Assembly: GCF_900176885.1 (NCBI RefSeq)
Contig: NZ_LT839648.1
Span: 382,428 to 446,427 of the forward strand
Reading direction: 5' to 3'
Length of the DNA: 64,000 bases
Source: Oceanobacillus senegalensis
Lineage (GTDB): Bacteria; Bacillota; Bacilli; Bacillales; Amphibacillaceae
Shown: positions 7,510-15,843 of the stretch, one piece after another
Layout of the letters: each line of letters begins with the position of its first letter
Position numbering within the stretch: position 1 is the first letter of the stretch
Notes under the pieces: generated by a model
What the model was told of the DNA's origin: nothing
Seen by the model: the letters and a program-made list of their open reading frames with translations, nothing else
Database searches by the model: none
Position numbers and translations under genes: made by a program

Positions 7510-10311
7510 ATGGATTTTAGGGGAGGTACGAATGGCTCGAATAGACCGAATAAGGAACAAATGAGGAAAATGAAGAAAATTGGAGGTCGTTCCGGAACGA
7601 TCATTGGAATAATCCTAGTGTTAATTATTATCGCCTCTATCGGTCTAAGTTGGGTTACCGAGTACATATGGATGGATTCACTCGATTTTGGTAGCGTGTT
7701 TACCACCATAATTAGTACGAAAATTATACTTGGTGTGATAGGATTTGTGCTATTTGCACTGATTACGTATGTTACATTGTTTTGGATAAAACGTGCATAC
7801 TTTTCGCACTTTGATAATCATCAGCTACCACCATTTTTCCAGCAGCGGAAGTTATTGAATTGGATAATTTTTGGTATTACCATTTTCATAGGTTTAATTG
7901 GTAGTCTGACGGTACAAGGAATTGGTTGGGAACCGGCTCTGAAAATAATGAACTATGTAACGTTCGGTAAAACAGATCCATTTTTTAATATGGATATATC
8001 TTTTTATATGTTTATTTTGCCGTTTCTACAGTTCGTTGTAAATCTCTTATTAAGTTTGAGTATTTTTGTTTTAATTATAGAGGTTGGTGCCTATTCGGTT
8101 TTCCATATGTATCGTATGAGCCGAACCGCAAAGCTGCATCTTAGAGTAACCATTCTAATTGTTGGAATTCTTTTAGCATGTACCCATCTATTAGAACCGT
8201 TTGGAACATTGCTTACCAATCGGGTGAATATGTTTCAGGAAAGTGTTGTGCATGGCTTAAGTTATACAGACCGCATAATTAATATACCAGTATCATTCAT
8301 TCTAGCAGCGGTAGCCATTCTTGGAGCTATCTGGCTTACTATTGCACTCCGTAGAGGTAGCTTAAATGCCATGGTAAAGCCAGTAATTCTTTACATTGCC
8401 TTAATTATCTTAGGCCAAGGTGCATCTGTAGTTGTTCAAAACTTCATCGTTTCTCCTAATGAATTCCAAAGGGAGAAACCTTATTTAGAGCATAATTTGA
8501 ATTTCACACGAGCTGCCTATGATTTAGAAAACATGGAGGAAAAAGATCATCCTGGAAATGTTGATTCATTAGATGAAGAATTGGTGGAGCGTAATGCGCA
8601 AACGATTGATAATGTACGAATCAATGATTCAAGACCATTACTGGATGTTTATAACCAATTACAGACATTCCGAACCTACTATCAATTTAATGATATCGAT
8701 ATTGATCGCTATGAAATTGATGGTGAGTATCAGCAAGTATTCATAGGTGCACGGGAGTTGAATACAGTAGACTTACCTGAACAGGCAAAAACATGGGTAA
8801 ACCAGAACCTTCGTTATACGCATGGATATGGGATTGCCATGAGCCAGGTGAATGATGTGACCTCACAAGGGCAACCCGAATATATGGTAAGGAATTTACC
8901 GCCCCAAGGGGTAATAGATATCGAACGTCCACAAATTTACTTTGGGGAAGAGGATTATCAAAGTGTCATTGTGGATTCAGAGGTAGATGAATTCGATTAT
9001 CCATCAGGTGAGCAAAATGTAACGACAAGATATGAGGAAGAGGCTGGAATCCCATTAAGTGGGTTGAATCGTTTATTATTTGCTATTGATGAAGGTTCAT
9101 TCCGAATCTTAGTTTCTGGGCAAATAAATGATGATAGTAAGCTTCTACAAACCAGAAATATTATGGAGCGTGTCAATCGAATCGCGCCATTTTTCGAATA
9201 TGATACGGACCCATATATTTTCATTCGAGATGACGGTAGTCTAGCATGGATGTTGGATGCTTATTTAACTGAAGAGGGCTACCCATACGCAGAAAGTTAT
9301 GAGGGAAGAAAAAATTACATTAAAAACCCGGTGAAAGTCGTGATTGATGCGTATACGGGAGAAGTTGATTTTTATATAACGGAACCAAATGAGCCACTTG
9401 TACAAACGTATCAAAAGATGTTCCCTGACTTATTTGAGGATGAGATTCCGGAGGATGTACAAAGCCATTTCCGTTACCCAGAACGCTTATTTAAAATTGA
9501 AGCAGCTATGTTTGGAACATACCATATGACAAATCTAGAACTCTTCTATAATCGAGAGGATTATTGGCAGTTCCCAACAGAAAGGTACTACAATGAAGAT
9601 ATTGTGATGGAACCATACTATATGACCATGAAGCTACCAGAATATGATGAGGAAGAATTTATCTTGATGATGCCATACACACCACGAAACCGGCAAAATA
9701 TGATTGCATGGATAGGTGTCCGAAATGATGGCGAGAACTATGGTGAGAAATTTGTATATCGTTTTCCAAAACAAGAAAATGTCTATGGACCACAACAAAT
9801 TGAAAATCGTATCAATCAAGATAGCTATATTTCTCAGGAATTAAACCTTTGGTCGCAGGGTGGATCATCGGTTATCCGTGGAAATCTACTGGCCATTCCA
9901 ATTGAGGATACAATCCTTTATGTAGAACCAATTTACATTGAATCCTCCAATGAAACATCACTTCCAGAAGTAAAACAGGTGATTGTTGCATATGACGACC
10001 ATATTGTCATGGAAGCTACGTTTGATGAGGCACTGGATGAAATTTTACGTAGAGTGGAAGATGGAATAGACCCAGAAGAAGTACCAGTTCCTGATGGGGA
10101 TGGAACCGTACCAGATGATGGGGCCGCAGATGCACCAACAGAAGAAGGGACAGATGAAGGAGAAGCTCCTGAAACAGACCCAATCTTAGGTGCTGAAGAA
10201 ATGCTACAGGAAGTCTCCGACCTATTTGACGCGTATCAAAGCGCTCTATCGGAAGGTGATTGGCAAAAAGCCGGAGAAATCATGGCTGAAATTGAAGGAA
10301 TGCTAGAGTAG
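7510..10311 (+). CDS. UPF0182 family large membrane protein
   Basis: This 933-residue protein matches the UPF0182 (COG1615) family in length and layout. It has about seven membrane helices in the first 320 residues (from GTIIGIILVLIIIASIGLSW onward), then a large presumably extracytoplasmic domain with conserved stretches such as RTYYQFNDIDIDRY, YTHGYG and RIAPFFEYD. A low-complexity acidic, proline-rich linker (about residues 855-895) precedes a short helical tail. No biochemical role is established for the family. AGGAGG 7 nt before the ATG at 7510 fixes the start; an in-frame TTG at 7495 overlaps that site. It is a single gene followed by a terminator. Confidence 0.88.
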   Translation: MDFRGGTNGSNRPNKEQMRKMKKIGGRSGTIIGIILVLIIIASIGLSWVTEYIWMDSLDFGSVFTTIISTKIILGVIGFVLFALITYVTLFWIKRAYFSHFDNHQLPPFFQQRKLLNWIIFGITIFIGLIGSLTVQGIGWEPALKIMNYVTFGKTDPFFNMDISFYMFILPFLQFVVNLLLSLSIFVLIIEVGAYSVFHMYRMSRTAKLHLRVTILIVGILLACTHLLEPFGTLLTNRVNMFQESVVHGLSYTDRIINIPVSFILAAVAILGAIWLTIALRRGSLNAMVKPVILYIALIILGQGASVVVQNFIVSPNEFQREKPYLEHNLNFTRAAYDLENMEEKDHPGNVDSLDEELVERNAQTIDNVRINDSRPLLDVYNQLQTFRTYYQFNDIDIDRYEIDGEYQQVFIGARELNTVDLPEQAKTWVNQNLRYTHGYGIAMSQVNDVTSQGQPEYMVRNLPPQGVIDIERPQIYFGEEDYQSVIVDSEVDEFDYPSGEQNVTTRYEEEAGIPLSGLNRLLFAIDEGSFRILVSGQINDDSKLLQTRNIMERVNRIAPFFEYDTDPYIFIRDDGSLAWMLDAYLTEEGYPYAESYEGRKNYIKNPVKVVIDAYTGEVDFYITEPNEPLVQTYQKMFPDLFEDEIPEDVQSHFRYPERLFKIEAAMFGTYHMTNLELFYNREDYWQFPTERYYNEDIVMEPYYMTMKLPEYDEEEFILMMPYTPRNRQNMIAWIGVRNDGENYGEKFVYRFPKQENVYGPQQIENRINQDSYISQELNLWSQGGSSVIRGNLLAIPIEDTILYVEPIYIESSNETSLPEVKQVIVAYDDHIVMEATFDEALDEILRRVEDGIDPEEVPVPDGDGTVPDDGAADAPTEEGTDEGEAPETDPILGAEEMLQEVSDLFDAYQSALSEGDWQKAGEIMAEIEGMLE

Positions 10312-10357
10312 TCATTTCTCAAAACATGTTAAACGGATAAGTAACTATATAATAGTA

Positions 10358-10397
10358 GAAAAGCGAGCGGTGTTTATACATGCCGTTCGCTTTTTTG
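10358..10397. terminator. Terminator after the UPF0182 gene
   Basis: AAAAGCGAGCGG pairs with CCGTTCGCTTTT (one G-T pair), with T runs beyond. It can also serve the convergent amidase gene. Confidence 0.85.
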
Positions 10398-10471
10398 TGG
10401 GATTATACTTTTTCTTGTAGACTACTGTTTGGACCAAATTTTCGTGGGTTTGTGGTCTTCCGTAAATGTAG

Positions 10472-11464
10472 TTATTTCATGGATGCTCGAATTTCTTTTA
10501 TTTTTTCTTTTACTAAAGGATAAAAGTATTTCCTCGCACTTTCTGTGGAATTTCCTCCGAAAAAGTTAGAGCCAGGACAGGATTTTACTTCATTGCTTTT
10601 TGCATTGTCAAAAACTCTCTTCTTTGTTTTGTAATGCCACCAATGATGATAGGTGATGGTGTCAATGGACGGGTTTAATTCGAATTTAATGCTAAGTAGG
10701 GCTGTGATATAAACGATGGTATCCCTTTGTTCCTTTGTCATTACATCTTCTCCAATATCAAAGTTTCCAATATGTTCAATGGCTATCCCATGCTTATTTG
10801 CTTTTGGACCAATAGAGCCTTCAGGTGCAATATTCAATGGGCGAGATACTGCAATTTTTCCATCTGGAAAGGTTGTGATATTTTGCGCAATATTACTCCA
10901 CCCCATTTGATTCATATGGTGATTTTGCATGCTTTTTAACATTTGGAAATGATTATCGCCAAGAAAATTTCTATAGGATGGTTTCCAAGTATGGTGTTGT
11001 TGGATTACATGAATCTCTCTTGTGAACGCATGATTAATTAACCAATCCCTAAATTCTTCCTTCGTCATTAAAATATGCTGTCCATCCATTTTCATTTTCT
11101 TCGGATTTATTTTTAAAATCAGTCCAGGGTGTAGCTGTTCTGATGAAAGGTTGTTGGTTTTCTTTATTAACTCAGAAGTTGAGTGATGTAACAAGGCTAG
11201 ATTTTCTAATGATTCTCCAGCTTTTACCTCTTGGATGGATGGAACCCATAATTGCTGTCCTTCAACCAGTGTATCGAATTGTAGACCATTGGTGATTTTT
11301 AAGTTCTCTACAGTGGTTCCATACTTTTTTGCAATGCTTGGGAGTGTGTCTTCTGATTTTACTTTATACAGATTAGGAGGAGTACTTTCGAGTGCTTGAA
11401 TAGGGCTAACTGGTAGTAAAAGAATGATGATTACTAAAAGGATACATGAACGTCTTGTTTTCAT
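10472..11464 (-). CDS. Secreted N-acetylmuramoyl-L-alanine amidase with LysM domains
   Basis: The 330-residue precursor starts with a signal peptide (basic MKTRR, hydrophobic core to about residue 24). Two LysM peptidoglycan-binding motifs follow: YKVKSEDTLPSIAKKYGTT..L and EVKAGESLENLALLHHST..L. The C-terminal half (about 130-330) is an amidase_2/PGRP-type domain, with HHTWKPS, GIAIEHIGNFD, TYHHWWHYKTK and SCPGSNFF supplying zinc-ligand histidines and the Cys. It should cleave the bond between muramic acid and the stem peptide. I place the start at 11464, where AAAGGA is 8-9 nt upstream and the signal peptide begins cleanly; ATGs at 11473 and 11497 are alternatives. It is a single gene. Confidence 0.82.
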   Translation of the reverse strand: MKTRRSCILLVIIILLLPVSPIQALESTPPNLYKVKSEDTLPSIAKKYGTTVENLKITNGLQFDTLVEGQQLWVPSIQEVKAGESLENLALLHHSTSELIKKTNNLSSEQLHPGLILKINPKKMKMDGQHILMTKEEFRDWLINHAFTREIHVIQQHHTWKPSYRNFLGDNHFQMLKSMQNHHMNQMGWSNIAQNITTFPDGKIAVSRPLNIAPEGSIGPKANKHGIAIEHIGNFDIGEDVMTKEQRDTIVYITALLSIKFELNPSIDTITYHHWWHYKTKKRVFDNAKSNEVKSCPGSNFFGGNSTESARKYFYPLVKEKIKEIRASMK

Positions 11465-11726
11465 ACCAAACATCCTTTCACTGTTGGAAGTATACATTAC
11501 ATAGTCTTCTGTGTATTTCTGGTTTTATCCCAAAATATACATATTAATTTAAAAACGGAATATAATTAGTTAGTATTCAAATGAATCGCATCAGCTCTTA
11601 AAATTATTGGATTTATTCGTTCATTTAACAATCAGTCAGGATGAAAAAATCTTCACGGATTGAAGATTCATTTTATCATTATTTGTCTACAAAAATGAGG
11701 TGGTAGCAGACGCTATTACATTTTGT

Positions 11727-11755
11727 TTGACAACTAAACAAAAAGAAAGTAATGT
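11727..11755 (+). promoter_or_regulatory. Probable larE promoter in a 415-bp intergenic region
   Basis: A consensus TTGACA, a 17-nt spacer and TAATGT lie 125 bp before larE. The rest of the region 11465-11879 holds only a weak hairpin (AATCTTCA/TGAAGATT, 11647-11669) and AT-rich sequence; I see no gene. Confidence 0.5.
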
Positions 11756-11879
11756 TTAATTATAGATAGAGTCAAAGTAAATAATATAGAATATATTTAT
11801 GAAAGGCTTTACGTTTTATACGTTGAAACAAATTTTATTTCATTAAATCCCCTGTTTTAGGGAAATAGAGGTGAATGGG

Positions 11880-12719
11880 ATGGCAGATTTACAAGAAAAA
11901 AATCGTCAGTTAGGTAAGACATTAAAAGACATGGGCCGTGTGATGGTTGCCTTTTCTGGTGGTGTAGATAGTGCAGTTGTATTGAAAAGAGCACAAGAGG
12001 AATTAGGAGATAATGTATTGGCTGTTGTTGTTGCTTCCGAATTATTCCGTGAATCAGAATTTGATGCAGCAGTTCAATTTGCAGAGGATATGGGAGTTCG
12101 TGTTCATAAAACGGAAATGAAAGAACTTGAAAATCCACATATCGTAGCAAATAATCCAGACAGCTGGTATCACAGTAAGAAATTACTTTATACTCACTTA
12201 AATGAATTAGCTGAAGAGATGGGATATCCATATGTATTAGATGGCATGATCATGGATGATGAGGAAGATTTCCGACCTGGATTGAAAGCGAGAACGGAAG
12301 AAGGTATTCGCAGTGTTCTACAAGAGGCAAAGATGTACAAAACGGATGTGCGTGCTTTGGCTAAAGAACTAAATCTTCCAGTGTGGAATAAACTTGCATC
12401 TTGCAGTCTAGCATCTCGATTCCCGTATGGTACAAAGCTTAATAAACGTATCGTAAATCAGGTGAATCAAGCTGAGGTATATCTAAAAGGGATTGGCTTT
12501 GATGAAGTTCGTGTACGGTACCATGAGAATGTTGCTAGAATTGAAGTGTCTCCTGAGAAAATCATGGAATTAGTTGAAAAACGTGAACAAGTACAACATA
12601 AACTGGTATCATTAGGATTTGACTATATTTCTGTTGATTTACGTGGATACCGTACAGGAAGCATGAATGAAGTGCTGCCAGAAGCATCACAGGAAGAAAA
12701 GCTAGCAGCGAACGCTTAA
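11880..12719 (+). CDS. larE: ATP-dependent sacrificial sulfur transferase LarE
   Basis: This 279-residue enzyme converts the biscarboxylic mononucleotide made by LarB into the bis-thiocarboxylate used in the nickel-pincer nucleotide (NPN) cofactor. The N-terminal PP-loop SGGVDS (residues 26-31) activates the carboxylate with ATP. DSWYHSKK, LDGMIMDDEEDFRPGLKAR and the ASCSLASRFPYG motif follow; Cys175 there corresponds to the sacrificial Cys of Lactiplantibacillus plantarum LarE, whose sulfur is given up as the Cys becomes dehydroalanine. This is the single-Cys rather than the Fe-S type. I start at the ATG at 11880, with AGAGGTG 6-7 nt upstream; an ATG at 11871 sits on that site. A terminator separates it from larC1. 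Confidence 0.94.
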   Translation: MADLQEKNRQLGKTLKDMGRVMVAFSGGVDSAVVLKRAQEELGDNVLAVVVASELFRESEFDAAVQFAEDMGVRVHKTEMKELENPHIVANNPDSWYHSKKLLYTHLNELAEEMGYPYVLDGMIMDDEEDFRPGLKARTEEGIRSVLQEAKMYKTDVRALAKELNLPVWNKLASCSLASRFPYGTKLNKRIVNQVNQAEVYLKGIGFDEVRVRYHENVARIEVSPEKIMELVEKREQVQHKLVSLGFDYISVDLRGYRTGSMNEVLPEASQEEKLAANA

Positions 12720-12753
12720 GAAGTGTGGGCAGCAAGTAAGTTCACAAATGGAT

Positions 12754-12794
12754 AGCAGTTTTTAATCTCTAGCAGATTGAAAACTGCTTTTTTT
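12754..12794 (+). terminator. Terminator between larE and larC1
   Basis: AGCAGTTTT pairs with AAAACTGCT around a 17-nt loop, followed by seven T. It implies that larE and larC1 are separate transcripts. Confidence 0.85.
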
Positions 12795-12939
12795 ATGGAG
12801 AGAATGGATCTAGATTTTGTCGGAATTTGATTGTGAAGTGATATGGATGGGAATAATTTTTAGGATAGGATTTTTATAACCGTTCTATTTGTATATTAGG
12901 GAAGTATCTATGAAATTTTGTCTAAAGGAGTTTTATAAA

Positions 12940-13767
12940 ATGAAATTATTGTATCTTGATTGTTTTTCCGGTATAAGTGGTGATATGACGATTGGAGCCC
13001 TTCTTGATGCGGGAGCAGACTTTGAACTCCTAAAAAAAGAACTAAAAAAGTTAAAGTTTGAGGATGAATATGAGTTAAAAGTTAATAAAGTCAATAAGAA
13101 TGGAATTACCGCAACGAAATTCGATGTGATTTTAACGCAGGAGGATCATCATCATTCTCATGTACATGAAAGTCACGAACATCATACTCATGATGGAGTG
13201 GACGAGCACACACAAGACCATACTCATACTCATTCACATGGCCATGGACACCACCATCACCGTAGCTACCGTGATATCGTTCAAATGATTACCAATTCAG
13301 ATTTATCTCAAAAAGTGAAGGATATGTCATTACGTATTTTCAAAAAGATTGGTGAAGCAGAAGGTCGTATTCACGGAATGCCATTAGAAGATGTACATTT
13401 TCATGAGGTAGGTGCAGTGGATTCTATTATTGATATTGTTGGTACAGCTATTTTAATCGAACAACTAGAAATCGATGAAGTGAAATCGGCTTCCGTTCCA
13501 ACTGGTTCTGGAAACATACATATCGACCATGGGGTATATCCAATCCCAGCACCAGCTACATTGGATATTTTACGAGGGGTTCCGATAGCAGCAAGTGATT
13601 TGAAAGTAGAATTGACAACTCCAACTGGTGCAGGAATTGCTGCAGTGCTGGCAAATGAATTCTGTTCATTTCCGCCTATAAAAGTTAAAGAAATTGGATA
13701 TGGTGCAGGCACCAAAACATTCCCTCATCATCCCAATGTTTTACGCGTTGTTATTGGAGAATTATAA
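12940..13767 (+). CDS. larC1: Nickel insertion protein, N-terminal half (LarC1)
   Basis: The 275-residue product is the N-terminal module of the LarC nickel insertase, which loads Ni into the pincer nucleotide in a CTP-dependent reaction. It begins LLYLDCFSGISGDM, typical of the family, and later shows HFHEVGAVDSIIDIVG, SVPTGSG and PTGAGIA. A His-rich segment (residues 70-107, with runs such as HGHGHHHH) is the expected metal-loading region. It ends at RVVIGEL, where full-length LarC proteins continue into the second domain. A stop follows, then larB. AAAGGAG 9 nt before 12940 fixes the start. The C-terminal module is encoded separately at 15108. Confidence 0.93.
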   Translation: MKLLYLDCFSGISGDMTIGALLDAGADFELLKKELKKLKFEDEYELKVNKVNKNGITATKFDVILTQEDHHHSHVHESHEHHTHDGVDEHTQDHTHTHSHGHGHHHHRSYRDIVQMITNSDLSQKVKDMSLRIFKKIGEAEGRIHGMPLEDVHFHEVGAVDSIIDIVGTAILIEQLEIDEVKSASVPTGSGNIHIDHGVYPIPAPATLDILRGVPIAASDLKVELTTPTGAGIAAVLANEFCSFPPIKVKEIGYGAGTKTFPHHPNVLRVVIGEL

Positions 13768-13820
13768 AAGTAGTAGAATTCGACGGGAATCTACAAATTA
13801 TGGGGAGTGATAGGCACCAA

Positions 13821-14561
13821 ATGGAAGATATATTGAAGAAAGTTCAGGAAGGCTCTTTGAGTATAGAAGAGGCTAAGGAGCAGTTAGCAACTTATGAGGA
13901 TTTAGGATTTGTAAAAGTGGATCATCATCGAAAAAAACGTCAAGGTTTTCCTGAAGTCATCTATGGAGAAGGAAAGTCAGTAGACCAAATTACTACGATT
14001 ATTGAAGCCATTAGAGCTAAAGAAAACGATATTTTAGTAACGAGAATTTCTCAAGAGAAGGCAGATGGAATCTTACAAAAGCATCCTGAGTTATCTTATG
14101 ATCAAGTTGCAAGAATTGTTTATTGGAAGGCAAAACCTAGTAACCAAAATAAAAATAACTATATTGCAATCATTTGTGCAGGAACATCTGACTTACATGT
14201 AGCAGAGGAAGCGGCCCTAACAGCAGAAGTGCTAGGTAGTAATGTTCGGAGATTCTATGATGTTGGTGTTGCAGGCATTCATCGATTGTTGGACAAGGCA
14301 AATGATATTCAACAAGCAACAGCTTCTGTTGTTGTTGCAGGAATGGAAGGTGCCCTACCAAGTGTTGTAGGAGGCCTAGTATCCCATCCCGTGATTGCAG
14401 TACCAACGAGTGTTGGTTATGGAGCTAATTTCCAAGGGTTATCTGCTTTATTAACAATGCTAAATTCTTGTGCAAGCGGGATTAGTGTCGTTAATATTGA
14501 TAATGGCTTTGGTGGTGCGTATAATGCCGTGCTAATCGATCGACTAGCAAATAAAAAGTAG
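13821..14561 (+). CDS. larB: Pyridinium-3,5-biscarboxylic acid mononucleotide synthase LarB
   Basis: The 246-residue protein matches LarB, which carboxylates the nicotinic acid ring of NaAD and releases AMP, the first step of NPN cofactor synthesis. An N-terminal helical segment (MEDILKKVQEGSLSIEEAKEQL) is followed by a PurE-like alpha/beta domain with ICAGTSDLHVAEEA, YDVGVAGIHR, VVAGMEGALPSVVGG and VAVPTSVGYGA. The start at 13821 is chosen by homology and a nearby AGG; an in-frame ATG at 13800 has no ribosome binding site. It sits 53 bp after larC1, so the two are probably co-transcribed. The order larC1-larB-larC2 is unusual. Confidence 0.93.
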   Translation: MEDILKKVQEGSLSIEEAKEQLATYEDLGFVKVDHHRKKRQGFPEVIYGEGKSVDQITTIIEAIRAKENDILVTRISQEKADGILQKHPELSYDQVARIVYWKAKPSNQNKNNYIAIICAGTSDLHVAEEAALTAEVLGSNVRRFYDVGVAGIHRLLDKANDIQQATASVVVAGMEGALPSVVGGLVSHPVIAVPTSVGYGANFQGLSALLTMLNSCASGISVVNIDNGFGGAYNAVLIDRLANKK

Positions 14562-14611
14562 ATATAATTTGTAGCGGTTTTAGGGATGGAAGTCTATTGC
14601 ATATAATAGAT

Positions 14612-15046
14612 AGGATGCGCAGTAACTAGACGAAGCTAATCGGTGCATTAATACCGCTACGGAAATACACTACGCGGACCTTAGGGCGCTGCTGAGCCAC
14701 CTCCGTGCTAACGCTCTCCGCAGTCTCACCTAGGCTTTTCATTCCACTGGAGTCTTCGTGTATTTCCCCCGCTATTTTTGCACATTATTCTTCTATTCTT
14801 ATTTTAGCTATAGTCATGATTGATGGAGGGAGGACCAGTCGACTCCTTGAAAATAAAATCAATTTCCTAACGAAGGTGTAATACTGACAGGGCCTTCCTT
14901 GTCCTGTGGGAATAACAGGTATCTAAAGACTCCGAAGCAATGGTCTTCCATTGCGGAGGCTGAAGTCCAGCCCTAAGGTCCACGACTGCTCGCAGTGGAA
15001 ATCAACGTGCACCGGCAAGCTTTACCTAGTTACGTCGTATTATCCT
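14612..15046 (+). repeat. Composite repeat with imperfect terminal inverted repeats, copy A
   Basis: A 435-bp non-coding block fills the gap between larB and larC2. Its ends are imperfect inverted repeats: AGGATGCGCAGTAACTAG at the left mirrors the complement of CTAGTTACGTCGTATTATCCT at the right, and homology continues to GGTGCA at 14647 and its complement at 15009. Inside, GGAAATACAC (14661) and GTGTATTTCC (14759) bound a first sub-repeat. The second sub-repeat carries CCTTCCTTGTCCTG and CCCTAAGGT. The same arrangement recurs inverted at 63198-63629. No coding sequence is seen. It resembles a non-autonomous MITE-like or long palindromic intergenic element of Bacillaceae. The remaining gap sequence (14562-14611 and 15047-15107) holds nothing evident. 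Confidence 0.75.
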
Positions 15047-15107
15047 TCTAATGCGACGTAAGAATGGTGTACGAATAGTTGTTTGTATAACTTAGGAGAG
15101 GGGGTAA

Positions 15108-15578
15108 ATGATGTCAAAAAAACATCCTCCTAATAATGAACACATTGATTCCAACATGATAAAAATGGAAGTAAATCTCGATGATATTTCTGGTGAATGG
15201 CTTGGATATGTGATGGATCGTCTTTTTGAGGCTGGGGCAAATGATGTGTTTTATACCCCGATTTATATGAAGAAAAATCGTCCAGGTATTTTACTGCAGC
15301 TTCTATGTTCGAACGGTAAGATGGAAAAAATGAAAGATATTCTATTGAAAGAGACGACCACTTTGGGTATTCGCTATTACCCCCTGACCGTCCATCGCAT
15401 GGAGCGAAGATTTATTAAAGTGGAAACGCCTTGGGGGACGATTACAGTCAAACAAGGCGTTGATAAGGATGGAGAAGTTTTTCAAAGTTCACCAGAATAT
15501 GAAGACTGTAAGAAAATTGCAGAAAACCATGGTATTCCTCTCAAACAAGTATATGAAGCGGTTTGGAGTAGGTTGTAA
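15108..15578 (+). CDS. larC2: Nickel insertion protein, C-terminal half (LarC2)
   Basis: The 156-residue product matches the C-terminal module of LarC, which trimerises and binds CTP/Mn in the full-length protein. The family stretch is clear from about residue 19: KMEVNLDDISGEWLGYVMD, LFEAGANDVFYTPI, MKKNRPGILL, ETTTLGIRY and SPEYEDCKKIA. It has its own ribosome binding site (GAGAGGGGG) and two adjacent ATG codons (15108 and 15111), so it is translated independently of larC1. In L. plantarum LarC1 and LarC2 are joined by ribosomal frameshifting; here larB and a repeat lie between them, so the halves must act as separate chains. Confidence 0.92.
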   Translation: MMSKKHPPNNEHIDSNMIKMEVNLDDISGEWLGYVMDRLFEAGANDVFYTPIYMKKNRPGILLQLLCSNGKMEKMKDILLKETTTLGIRYYPLTVHRMERRFIKVETPWGTITVKQGVDKDGEVFQSSPEYEDCKKIAENHGIPLKQVYEAVWSRL

Positions 15579-15596
15579 ATACTTCTTTTATTAAGA

Positions 15597-15629
15597 AGCT
15601 AGGGAGCTGAATAAAATCCCTAGCTTTTT
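15597..15629 (+). terminator. Terminator after larC2
   Basis: Perfect 9-bp stem AGCTAGGGA/TCCCTAGCT followed by T5. Confidence 0.9.
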
Positions 15630-15843
15630 ATATGATTATGATGAATAGAAAATGATTATATTTCCCTATTTCTGTCGAATTATTTCCCGAGAAATATTTT
15701 TTATGTCGAACCTTGAGAAACCTTGATAGATAAGGGGGAATTTGGAAAATAGTCCTTTCAAAAATAGGAATAGATACGTATAATATAAGAGACATAGATT
15801 AATTACGGACAGAGGGGAATATATTTTGGATGGAGGTATTCGG

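Noticed and set aside
12940-13800. Programmed frameshifting from larC1 into larC2, as in L. plantarum
   Set aside because: The next coding sequence is larB, not larC2, and larC2 has its own ribosome binding site 1.3 kb further on.
14612-15046. A CRISPR array or tRNA cluster in the repeat-rich gap between larB and larC2
   Set aside because: There are no regularly spaced direct repeats and no cloverleaf; the structure is inverted sub-repeats with terminal inverted ends.
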